This document shows, piece after piece, positions 1 through 5,471 of a DNA stretch of 5,471 nucleotides. The translations under genes and the position numbers were made by a program. Source of the stretch: Pseudomonadota bacterium (GTDB taxonomy: Bacteria; Pseudomonadota; Gammaproteobacteria; Steroidobacterales; Steroidobacteraceae); assembly GCA_021808195.1 (NCBI GenBank), contig JAKBCE010000172.1:1-5471 (forward strand). Direction: 5' to 3'. Under the pieces are notes generated by a model, which was not told the origin of the DNA, searched no databases, and worked only from the letters and a program-made list of their open reading frames with translations. Within the stretch, counting starts at the first letter, position 1, and the number at the start of each line of letters is the position of its first letter.

Positions 1-147
1 GGAAGTGCGGTCGCCCCCGCCTGGTACCTGATCGGGTTCACCCTGATCGGGCAGATTGCGTACATGCTCTATCCGGAGACGGCACCGGTTCGCCTGCGCG
101 CGAAGGCGGGGGCCGAGGCCGGGAACGGGACTGCAGTCGAATATTGA
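1..147 (+). CDS. MFS transporter, C-terminal fragment (5' end outside window)
   Basis: Open from the first base in frame 1 and ending at TGA 145-147, this gives 48 residues. They contain the end of a hydrophobic helix (residues about 4-24, starting VAPAWYLIGF) followed by the motif YPETAPVRLR and a short polar tail. A last transmembrane helix running into a cytoplasmic '[HRYP]ETAPV' motif is typical of the metabolite:H+ symporter branch of the major facilitator superfamily (ProP/KgtP/CitA-like carriers). The substrate cannot be judged because the rest of the protein is outside the window. Only 36 nt separate its stop from the next start on the same strand, so it is probably co-transcribed with the hydrolase gene that follows and may import a substrate related to that enzyme; this last link is inference. 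Other MFS families with a similar tail remain possible. Confidence 0.75.
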   Translation, partial: GSAVAPAWYLIGFTLIGQIAYMLYPETAPVRLRAKAGAEAGNGTAVEY

Positions 148-170
148 AGACGCCGTCGTTAAGTTGGAGC

Positions 171-180
171 AAAGGGGGAG
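171..180 (+). promoter_or_regulatory. Ribosome binding site of the dienelactone hydrolase-family gene
   Basis: The purine-rich AAAGGGGGAG ends 3 nt before ATG 184, with its AAAGG core at a normal distance from the start codon. It favours ATG 184 over the in-frame ATG at 211 (residue 10), which has no comparable purine run before it. Confidence 0.6.
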
Positions 181-183
181 CCG

Positions 184-1056
184 ATGTGCGACCAAGACGA
201 CTTCGACACGATGAATTATGCGCGCTCCGCGAAGGTGTCGCGCCGGCAGTTCGGGGCCCTGGTGGCCGGCGCTGGCCTCGTATCGCTGCTGCCTGCGGTG
301 GCGGACGCCGGGGCGATTACCGGTTCGTCCGTCGACATCCGAACGCCGGATGGAATCTGCGATGCCTACTTCACGCATCCGAAGACGGGAGCGCATCCCG
401 GTGTGCTCATGTGGCCCGACATCTTCGGGCTGCGGCCGACGTTTCAGGCCATGGCCGACCGGCTGGCCCGTTCAGGCTATGCCGTGCTGGTCGTCAATCC
501 GTTCTATCGGATCCAGCGGGCGCCGACCGCACCGCCGCACCCCGACTTCAATGACCCGGCGACGCGCAGGGAGCTGATGCGTCTGATGCACTCGCTGACA
601 CCCGAGAAGACCGTCACCGATGCACGCGCCTTCGTGCCTTGGCTCGACGATCGACCCGCTGTCAGCAAGACGCGCAAGTTGGCGAGCACCGGCTATTGCA
701 TGGGCGGACCGTTCACCCTGCGTACCGCCGCGGCCTTCCCCGATCGCATGGGCGCCGGCGCGACCTTTCACGGCGCCGGGCTGGTCACGGACAGGCCGGA
801 CAGCCCGCACCTGCTCATCCCGCACATCAAGGCGCAGTACCTCATGGCCATCGCGGCGAGCGACGATGAGAAGCAACCTCAGGCCAAGACCATCCTGCGC
901 GAGGCCTTCCGCAAAGCGCATCTCGAGGCGGAGATCAAGGTCTACCGCGGCACCCTGCACGGCTGGTGCGTGCCCGATTCAAGGGTCTATGACCCTGTCC
1001 AGGCTGAGAAAGCATGGGCCCGGCAGCTGGTGCTGCTGAAGCGAGCACTGGCGTAG
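184..1056 (+). CDS. Tat-exported dienelactone hydrolase family protein (alpha/beta hydrolase)
   Basis: This 290-residue protein is an alpha/beta hydrolase of the dienelactone hydrolase (DLH) family, which cleaves lactone or ester bonds using a Cys nucleophile. The N-terminus carries a twin-arginine signal: S19-R20-R21-Q22-F23-G24, a hydrophobic stretch 24-40 and a likely AxA-type cleavage near AVADA42. The mature enzyme would therefore fold in the cytoplasm and act in the periplasm. The nucleophile elbow is G170-Y171-C172-M173-G174-G175. Asp228 (with Asp227 beside it) and His259 in LHGW complete the likely triad. The Asp228-His259 spacing of 31 matches classical DLH (Asp171/His202). The oxyanion-side motif is WPDIFG (77-82), with Asp79 where classical clcD enzymes have Glu in QEIFG. 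Length is normal once about 42 signal residues are removed. A good Shine-Dalgarno sequence supports the start. It lies 36 nt behind the MFS gene, probably in one operon. Substrate unknown; chlorocatechol degradation is not implied, since no other pathway gene is present. Confidence 0.9.
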   Translation: MCDQDDFDTMNYARSAKVSRRQFGALVAGAGLVSLLPAVADAGAITGSSVDIRTPDGICDAYFTHPKTGAHPGVLMWPDIFGLRPTFQAMADRLARSGYAVLVVNPFYRIQRAPTAPPHPDFNDPATRRELMRLMHSLTPEKTVTDARAFVPWLDDRPAVSKTRKLASTGYCMGGPFTLRTAAAFPDRMGAGATFHGAGLVTDRPDSPHLLIPHIKAQYLMAIAASDDEKQPQAKTILREAFRKAHLEAEIKVYRGTLHGWCVPDSRVYDPVQAEKAWARQLVLLKRALA

Positions 1057-1296
1057 CGTCGATCGGCCCTCGCGCGGCCGCCGTAATGAGCCGCAGTGTC
1101 GGGGGGCAGGAGATCTGAGGTCGGTCCCGTTTGGATCTGCCTGCAGGTCGACATCTGCGGGCGCTGCGATCCGGTGATTCGCTTTCTGCAGGCCCTGCGC
1201 CGGGCCTCGGATCCGTCGGCATTCCGGTGACCGAGGAATTTGGCACACTGCGCGTCCTGCGCCTCGCGCCTGTTCTGCCTGGAGTATCGTTCGCAC

Positions 1297-1830
1297 ATGA
1301 GACGGACCGCCCCCATCATCCTGTTGGCCCTGGTGCTGCTCCCAGCGACGGCCTTCGCAAGCTGGCACCACTGGCACCATGGGCACGAGGATCGCCGGAC
1401 GTTCCCTGCGACCGCCGCGCTGCCGGACCCGTCCCGTACGCCTGGTGCGCTCAATCCTGCGGTGACGCAGCGCGATATCTATTCGACCATCTGCGTGCGC
1501 GGCTGGACGCGCACCGTCCGGCCGCCCGAGTCCTACACCGAGCGTCTCAAACGCGAACAGATTCGCCAGTACGCCTATCGGGACCGGTGGCTGCGCGACT
1601 ACGAGGAGGATCACCTCGTGCCGCTCGAACTCGGTGGATCGCCGGCCTCGCCGCGCAATCTCTGGCCCGAGCCGCATCACGTCGCGGGCGGGTGGGGCTC
1701 GTACCGCAAGGATCGGCTCGAGAATCGACTCAATCACCTGGTCTGCCGTGGCCGGATCACGCTGGCGGTCGCGCGGCGTGCGATTGCCCGCAACTGGATC
1801 GGCGCCTATCGGCGCTTCATGCGCCGCTGA
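1297..1830 (+). CDS. Secreted HNH-nuclease-like protein with His-rich N-terminus
   Basis: The 177-residue product has a Sec signal peptide: R2-R3, hydrophobic core 5-16, and cleavage expected after AFA21. The mature part opens with SWHHWHHGHE (22-31), five His in seven residues. The C-terminal half has the pattern of a small HNH/beta-beta-alpha-metal family: D105-H106-L-V-P-L-E-L-G-G (first metal/catalytic His), N121-L-W-P-E (the central Asn), then K138-D139-x-x-E142 and V149-C150-x-G-x-I-T-L, ending in A162-x-x-x-x-W167-x-x-x-Y171. These blocks recur together in exported HNH-like proteins of proteobacteria. Nuclease activity is inferred, and the third metal ligand is not certain. ATG 1297 was chosen because the signal peptide begins there and GGAG (1281-1284) lies 12 nt upstream; the in-frame TTG at 1240 would add 19 residues in front of the signal. 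It is monocistronic by appearance, 240 nt after the hydrolase gene and convergent with the peptide transporter. It could take part in extracellular or periplasmic DNA degradation. Confidence 0.82.
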   Translation: MRRTAPIILLALVLLPATAFASWHHWHHGHEDRRTFPATAALPDPSRTPGALNPAVTQRDIYSTICVRGWTRTVRPPESYTERLKREQIRQYAYRDRWLRDYEEDHLVPLELGGSPASPRNLWPEPHHVAGGWGSYRKDRLENRLNHLVCRGRITLAVARRAIARNWIGAYRRFMRR

Positions 1831-1945
1831 CTGCACTGCGCATTGGATTGTAGGACGGGGGCTGCGCGGTGGAACACACGCGCCGGCGCCCGCGGAACGT
1901 GCTCACTGATGAGCCGCGCAGGACCGTGAGCCGGCTTCACGGGTC

Positions 1946-2001
1946 CAGAAGAACCCCGGTCGCTCGAGCGCCGTGAGAGAAAAGACGCTGAGCGACCGGG
2001 G
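1946..2001 (-). terminator. Hairpin between convergent genes, likely terminator of the peptide transporter
   Basis: A perfect 12-bp inverted repeat pairs CCCCGGTCGCTC (1954-1965) with GAGCGACCGGGG (1990-2001). With a one-base bulge at G1966 the stem gains four more pairs (1967-1970 with 1986-1989), leaving a 15-nt A-rich loop. Read on the minus strand, the stem is followed by TTCTTCT (1947-1953), a modest U-rich tail, so it fits best as the terminator of the transporter gene ending at 2013. Read on the plus strand there is no T run, but the structure could also stop or block transcripts from the HNH-like gene ending at 1830. A smaller hairpin (GGGGC 1999-2003 with GCCCC 2007-2011) overlaps it and would compete. 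Confidence 0.55.
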
Positions 2002-2012
2002 GCGCAGCCCCG

Positions 2013-3515
2013 CTATTCTTCCTCGCGGATGGTTCCCGGAACACCCGCGGGGATCGCTGCGTCTTCTGTCGTGATCGACAGGCGCTTCATGAAGGGCACG
2101 ATGGCGATGGCCGCCGCAGCGCCGATGATGGCGACGATGCCGAGCCCGTAGAACAGATGTGAGTACAGCGGCAGAGTCTGCACCGGGTCGGTGACTCGGC
2201 GGGGCACGGCCGCGAACGTCGCGACGAAGCCGCCGAGATATTCAGAGATGCCGACCGCGAGGAAATACGACCCCATGATGAAACCCCTCAATCGAGGTCC
2301 CACATAGCGAGCCACCATGGCCAGTCCGAGTCCGCTGATGAGCAGCTCGCCGAAGGCCTGCAGGCCGAATCCGCCGATCATCCACCCGAACGCCACTTTG
2401 CCCTGTACCGCGAACAGACTGCTCACCCCGTAGGTGAAAAATCCGATGCTGAGAATCACGAAGCCGATCGCGAATTTCGTGGCGATGTGCAGATCGCCGC
2501 GGCCGCGGCCGAGGTGGTTGTAGAGCCACGCGAGTACCGGGCTCAGGATGAAGATCCAGATGGGGTCGAGTGCCTGCACCTGGCCGGCGGGCACCGCGTA
2601 ATGCAGGCCGAGCAGGTTCAGATGAAGATCCACGTTGCGCAGTGCGAACAGGGTGAGCGACGTCGACATCTGCTGATAGAAGATGAAAAACAGCATGGTC
2701 TCGACGGTCAGGATGATGATGGCCCAAAGCCCCCTGCGTTCCTGCGCATCGCTCTTCCAGATGAGTACGGCGAAGATCACGACCAACGCGATGAACGCGA
2801 GCCACACCACCGCCTCGGCAAGTGCGAGATTCTGCACGATCATCGTCACCAGGCCGATTCCGACCGCGGCGGCAGCGACGACCAGCACGGTCTTTTTGAG
2901 CGGGAACGGCTCGAAATCAGGCTCGGAGCCCACGGCGGCGAGGTGGCGGCGCATCATCAGATAATTCAGGATGCCGACGACCAGGCCCGCTGCGCAGACT
3001 GCAAACGCGACGTGCCAACCCACCCAGACTGCGATGAGGGGCGTTGCGATCTGTGAGAGCGTCGATCCGACGTTCACCGCCATGTAGTACATCGTGAAGG
3101 CGCTGTCGATCTTGGCCGTGTCGCCCTCGTACAGTTTGGAGATCAGGTTGGCGGGGTTGGCTTTGAAAATGCCGCCACCGACCGCCACGACGCCCAATGC
3201 GACGAAGAGCAATCCAGAGTAGGGCACTGCGAGCAGCGCATAGCCGATCGCCAGAATGATGGCGCCGAGCAGCGTCGTACGGCGGCTGCCGAGCACGCGA
3301 TCGCCAATCCATCCCCCGATGGCGGGCACTGCGTAGGCCATGGCGGCAAACGCTCCGAAGGTGAGATTCGCGCGGTCGTCGCTGTACTTGAGGTTTTGCA
3401 CCATGAACAGCACCACCACGGCGGTCATGCCGTAGTAGCCGAATCGTTCCCACATTTCGATCAGGAAGAGGGTGACGAATCCTGCGGTCCGCGAAGCGGC
3501 TTTCTTTTGTGTCAT
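2013..3515 (-). CDS. POT/PTR2 family proton-dependent di/tripeptide symporter
   Basis: This 500-residue inner-membrane carrier imports di- and tripeptides with protons. The family signatures are in order: E20-x-x-E23-R24-F-G-Y-Y in TM1 (the ExxER proton-coupling motif), G67-G-W-I-G-D72-x-x-L-G-x-R-R in the TM2-TM3 loop, F117-K-A-N-P, the PTR2 signature F140-T-M-Y-Y-M-A-V-N148-V-G, FYQQM with TSLTLFA in the middle, and G389-E390-L-L-I-S-G-L-G-L-A-M-V near TM10. The conserved Glu there helps peptide binding in known members. Length and motif wording are very close to E. coli DtpA/DtpB (about 490-500 residues), so a dtp-like role is likely, but orthology is not proven. ATG 3515 was chosen because the protein then begins just before TM1, as in the family; the frame stays open to 3806, but the extra 97 residues are polar and Arg/Pro-rich and look non-coding. 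The ribosome site is weak (GGAT about 7 nt upstream). It is transcribed alone, ending at a hairpin. Confidence 0.93.
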   Translation of the reverse strand: MTQKKAASRTAGFVTLFLIEMWERFGYYGMTAVVVLFMVQNLKYSDDRANLTFGAFAAMAYAVPAIGGWIGDRVLGSRRTTLLGAIILAIGYALLAVPYSGLLFVALGVVAVGGGIFKANPANLISKLYEGDTAKIDSAFTMYYMAVNVGSTLSQIATPLIAVWVGWHVAFAVCAAGLVVGILNYLMMRRHLAAVGSEPDFEPFPLKKTVLVVAAAAVGIGLVTMIVQNLALAEAVVWLAFIALVVIFAVLIWKSDAQERRGLWAIIILTVETMLFFIFYQQMSTSLTLFALRNVDLHLNLLGLHYAVPAGQVQALDPIWIFILSPVLAWLYNHLGRGRGDLHIATKFAIGFVILSIGFFTYGVSSLFAVQGKVAFGWMIGGFGLQAFGELLISGLGLAMVARYVGPRLRGFIMGSYFLAVGISEYLGGFVATFAAVPRRVTDPVQTLPLYSHLFYGLGIVAIIGAAAAIAIVPFMKRLSITTEDAAIPAGVPGTIREEE

Positions 3516-4128
3516 GCGCTGATCCGGATGAAGAGGCAAAGTTTTCAGTTTATGCGCATACGGGCGTGAGCGCCATCCCTGGGTGTGCCGGATCGCTCCA
3601 AGTGGTGCCCATTGTCCCGACCCCCGAAGACATGGCGTTTGAGCAGGTGGCATGAATGGAGGGCTCTCGCTCCGGAGGGCATTCTGGCCTCTCGCAGGAA
3701 GACCTACCGGTCGCGGTTTCGCGTTGTCGTCGCCAATCCTGGTGTCCGGGTGAGCGCACAGACCGCAGGCGAAACTCGTGGCCCGGGAGCGGTGAGTCGG
3801 GCGCAAGCGGTAGGCTCAGAGGGGTGGGCTAGGTGACGACCCCGAGCGCCTCAAGAGCAGGCGGTTTGCCCGATGTTGATCCCGATCGCAGATCCACCGC
3901 GATGCAGATCTAGACGGACACGAGATTCCCCGGGCGGATCGTCGTATGCCTTGAATTCGATATGGAGCTCAGTTTGCGTCGAGCTGAGGTCCACAGCGAA
4001 CGCGGGCAATGGCCGCATGGGCCGTGTGCGCCCGGTACCGGCTTTCCCAATAGCGAAATTGCCGATAAGCTCGTTCGAGTCCTGATGATGCAAGTGTTTC
4101 AGGTACGCAGGATGTCAGGTCTAAAATC
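3516..4128. other. 613-nt region without a convincing gene
   Basis: This spacer lies between the divergently transcribed peptide transporter and DUF1648 genes and must hold both promoters. Short open frames exist (3585-3836 +; 3873-4085 +; 3851-4093 -, from a TTG), but none has a clear Shine-Dalgarno sequence, a recognisable domain or the strong G/C third-position bias of the neighbouring genes; the 80-residue minus frame has about 64% GC at third positions by my count. A 10-bp palindrome, TATGCGCATA (3551-3560), sits 36 nt upstream of the transporter start and could be an operator, without proof. I see no transposase, terminal repeat or tRNA. A decayed gene or repeat remnant is possible. Confidence 0.5.
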
Positions 4129-4479
4129 ATGAAGGATCTACGTCGCTTCCGGCTCGCGGTCCTGTTGGTCGCTGCCACGCTCGCGCTGTCCGCGCTGGTC
4201 TATCCGCGGCTTCCTGAGGTCATTCCAACGCAATGGAGCGCCACTGGCGTGGTCGACGGGTGGATGCCGAAATGGCGCGGTGCGTTTTTCGCTCCGGTGC
4301 TGTCATTGGTGATTGTGGTCTTTCTGATCGTATTCGAGCCGATCCGGATTCAGGAAGATGCCGGCGGCCTGGACCCTCGGTATTACCCGATAGTCGTCGC
4401 GGGTGTTGCCGGATTGATCTTCTTCGTGAACCTTTGGATGCTCCTGGCCGGGTTGGGCTGGCATCCCGTCATGCCTTAG
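4129..4479 (+). CDS. Short DUF1648 (SdpI-like N-terminal domain) membrane protein, C-terminally truncated
   Basis: The 116-residue product has three predicted membrane segments (about 8-25, 53-69, 88-108). Between the first two is the DUF1648 signature: YPRLPEVIPTQWSATGVVDGW (25-45), in particular L28-P29-x-x-I32-P33-T34-x-W36 and G40-x-x-D43-G-W. This is the N-terminal domain of SdpI-type proteins; in Bacillus subtilis SdpI is the immunity protein against the SdpC toxin and also a signalling protein. Full SdpI-like proteins have about 200 residues, with a second three-helix domain beginning right after the LGW-type sequence. Here TAG follows LGWHPVMP (109-116) and no continuation is readable in the next 58 nt in any frame. 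Either the gene lost its 3' half, or it is one of the short DUF1648-only proteins. Start: ATG 4129, with AGG (4117-4119) 9 nt upstream. Function unknown; immunity is not supported, as no toxin gene is nearby. It converges on the PagL-like gene. Confidence 0.72.
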   Translation: MKDLRRFRLAVLLVAATLALSALVYPRLPEVIPTQWSATGVVDGWMPKWRGAFFAPVLSLVIVVFLIVFEPIRIQEDAGGLDPRYYPIVVAGVAGLIFFVNLWMLLAGLGWHPVMP

Positions 4480-4537
4480 CGATGGAAGTTCGCGGCGAGT
4501 CATTCGCAGATCGTACGGACGTTTCGTTCTCATCGGA

Positions 4538-5171
4538 TCACTGCAATCCGACGGCGGGCACCACCATGTTCTGGCCGCGATTCGGCTTTCGAATCCACAC
4601 GTCGGGCCAGTGGCGCATGCTGAATTCGAGGAAGGCGTTCGGCTTCAGTGTATAGCGGATGCCGATCAGGTAGGCCAGGTTCCAGTGCATCGGCTCCAAG
4701 AGATCCGTCTCGCTGCGGTATGCGGCGCCGAGCCCAAAAATAGATCTTCCAGCGGGCGCGGTGCACTTGCCAGCGGCGCATCGCGGAAAACCCCCAATAC
4801 GGGTGCGCGCTAATGGTCCTGGGAGGGAACCCAGGGTACTTCAGATACTGATCGGCGGAGAAGCGAAAGACGCCGAGTTCCCATCGGCTCTGATCCATCT
4901 CGAGCATGACCGGCGTGACGATGCCGTCCGTCCAGTGCCATCGCCAGAAGGTCGTTCCTGCGCCGACCATCAACGCACAGTGCGGGCAGCCGGTGGCTGC
5001 CAGTAACCGATGGATGATGCCGGAATTCCCCTGTGCGTGCGCTGGTGGATCGGCGACGTTCAATGTTGCGATCGCGACCAGGCATGTGCTCAAGTGCGTG
5101 CGGCGCGGTCGAATTGCCGACCACGGTAGCGGCCGACACCATGCACCAGGGGAAACGGGCGTGAGGCGCAT
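4538..5171 (-). pseudogene. PagL-like lipid A deacylase / acyloxyacyl hydrolase family protein, frameshifted
   Basis: Read with one correction this is a 210-residue outer-membrane beta-barrel protein of the PagL-like family, whose active members remove an acyl chain from lipid A. Reading starts at ATG 5171, preceded by AAAGG (5179-5183) at 7 nt. A long n-region (RPRR 21-24), hydrophobic 27-39 and AHA46|Q form a signal peptide. Then come FWRWHWTDGIVTP (75-87), SRWELGVFRF (95-104) and AHPYWGFS (122-129). At residue 145 (KIYF, 4737-4739) the frame is broken: the minus strand has TATTTTTGGGC, and dropping one T of five (4736-4740) restores GLGAAYRSETD, MHWNLAYLIGIRYTL (161-175), FLEFSMRHW (180-188), KPNRGQN (195-201) and a stop at 4538-4540. 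Without the correction the frame runs to 4530 through unrelated Arg-rich sequence. The usual His-x-Ser of PagL reads H187-W-P189. Both the indel and this change suggest loss of function, although the indel may be a sequencing error. C62-P-H-C65 is a further oddity. Confidence 0.75.
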
Positions 5172-5178
5172 CGGGGAA

Positions 5179-5183
5179 CCTTT
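5179..5183 (-). promoter_or_regulatory. Ribosome binding site of the PagL-like gene
   Basis: AAAGG on the minus strand lies 7 nt before ATG 5171. It selects this start over the in-frame ATG at 5216, which would place 15 charged residues ahead of an already long signal-peptide n-region. Confidence 0.45.
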
Positions 5184-5414
5184 GCGGCGCAGGGCGCGGT
5201 TCGCGTCTTTGCGCACGGTCGTTCACCATCCTCGTGTCGGGGAGTCTAGACGCTTTCTTCGGGGAGGGTCGGACTTGCGCAGCAGAGCCTCCCGACAGGC
5301 CCGTCGCGCCCGTCTGGAGGCGGTATCCGGGGGCTTCGGTTCCTTCGGCGCTGAATGACGGGACATTGCGCCCGGCGTCTCGATGCCGTGACTGGCCGGC
5401 GCGCGTTGCACCGG

Positions 5415-5471
5415 ATGGCTTCAGGGAAGGCCGGCACGAATTCGATCCACCGTGTAATCTCGGCTCCCAGG
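5415..5471 (+). CDS. Start of a probable SRPBCC/AHSA1-domain protein (3' end outside window)
   Basis: An open frame runs to the window edge from ATG 5415, giving 19 residues: MASGKAGTNSIHRVISAPR. In-frame alternatives are GTG 5388 and ATG 5355 (just after the upstream in-frame stop at 5352-5354). The string TNSIHRVISAPR resembles the first beta strand of many SRPBCC (AHSA1/polyketide cyclase-like) proteins, which often begin T-[ND]-S-x-x-x-H-R-V-x-x-A-P and continue into a YRAF-type helix. These are small cavity-forming lipid- or ligand-binding proteins, often of unknown ligand. No good ribosome site is seen before any of the starts. It would be divergent from the PagL-like gene, with about 180-240 nt between them. 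The call rests on a dozen residues and is tentative. Confidence 0.4.
   Translation, partial: MASGKAGTNSIHRVISAPR

Noticed and set aside
1064..1080. Short GC hairpin (CGGCC/GGCCG) just after the hydrolase stop, as a terminator
   Set aside because: Only 5 bp with no T run on the plus strand; too weak to list.
1138..1152. 15 nt identical to a pUC-type polylinker segment (TGCCTGCAGGTCGAC)
   Set aside because: The flanking bases on both sides do not match vector sequence and there is no wider vector similarity; chance in GC-rich DNA is the simpler reading.
1096..1230. Small plus-strand frame (GTG start, 44 residues, contains CGRC)
   Set aside because: No ribosome binding site, no recognisable domain and only a GTG start; it lies in the spacer before the HNH-like gene and cannot be told from chance.
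1241..1256. TGGCAC-like sigma-54 promoter element before the HNH-like gene
   Set aside because: The GG-N10-GC spacing is not met and no activator or enhancer-like site is visible.
1131..1853. Long plus- and minus-strand open frames overlapping the HNH-like gene
   Set aside because: They are shadow frames of GC-rich coding DNA; composition is Arg/Pro/Ala-rich with no motif.
3516..3806. N-terminal extension of the peptide transporter by 97 residues
   Set aside because: The stretch is polar, Arg/Pro-rich and unlike any POT N-terminus; homologues begin just before TM1.
3906..4040. Cluster of six-base restriction-type palindromes (AGATCT, GAATTC, GAGCTC, GGTACC)
   Set aside because: They are spread over 130 nt with unrelated spacers; no sign of a synthetic linker.
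4732..4743. Programmed ribosomal frameshifting at the T5 run
   Set aside because: The needed shift is +1 (TTT-T-GGG), not the common -1 heptamer, with no obvious stimulatory stop codon or Shine-Dalgarno-like element; an indel is simpler.
4906..5358. Plus-strand 150-residue open frame opposite the PagL-like gene
   Set aside because: It is antisense to family-specific PagL-like sequence, shows no domain, and is a by-product of GC-rich codon use.

Overview
The window is high-GC DNA (about 60-65% by eye) from a Gram-negative bacterium, most likely a pseudomonadote. The evidence is a Tat-exported enzyme, Sec signal peptides, a proton-dependent peptide transporter close to the DtpA/DtpB type of Gammaproteobacteria, and an outer-membrane lipid A deacylase (PagL)-like protein. 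I cannot name the genus from sequence alone. No rRNA, tRNA, CRISPR array, intact insertion sequence or phage gene is visible.

Layout. The left edge (1-147, +) is the last 48 residues of a major facilitator transporter. It is followed after 36 nt by a Tat-exported dienelactone hydrolase-family protein (184-1056, +), and the two probably form one operon. After 240 nt of non-coding DNA comes a small secreted HNH-nuclease-like protein (1297-1830, +). It converges on a POT-family peptide:H+ symporter on the minus strand (2013-3515), and a strong hairpin suited to terminating the symporter message lies between the two stops. Then come 613 nt without a convincing gene (3516-4128). Next are a short DUF1648/SdpI-type membrane protein that stops before the expected second domain (4129-4479, +) and, converging on it, a PagL-like outer-membrane protein on the minus strand (4538-5171). 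That gene is split by a +1-nt indel in a run of five T. At the right edge a plus-strand gene starts; its first residues resemble an SRPBCC/AHSA1-domain protein.

How they work together. Apart from the transporter/hydrolase pair there is no obvious multi-gene pathway. The window reads as ordinary chromosomal cargo of single genes, mostly envelope-directed (two transporters, three exported proteins, one small membrane protein).

I see no clear new system. The points most worth checking are the frameshift and altered catalytic motif in the PagL-like gene, the truncated DUF1648 protein, the His-rich mature N-terminus with an X-X-His copper/nickel-binding signature on the HNH protein, and the unexplained 613-nt spacer.
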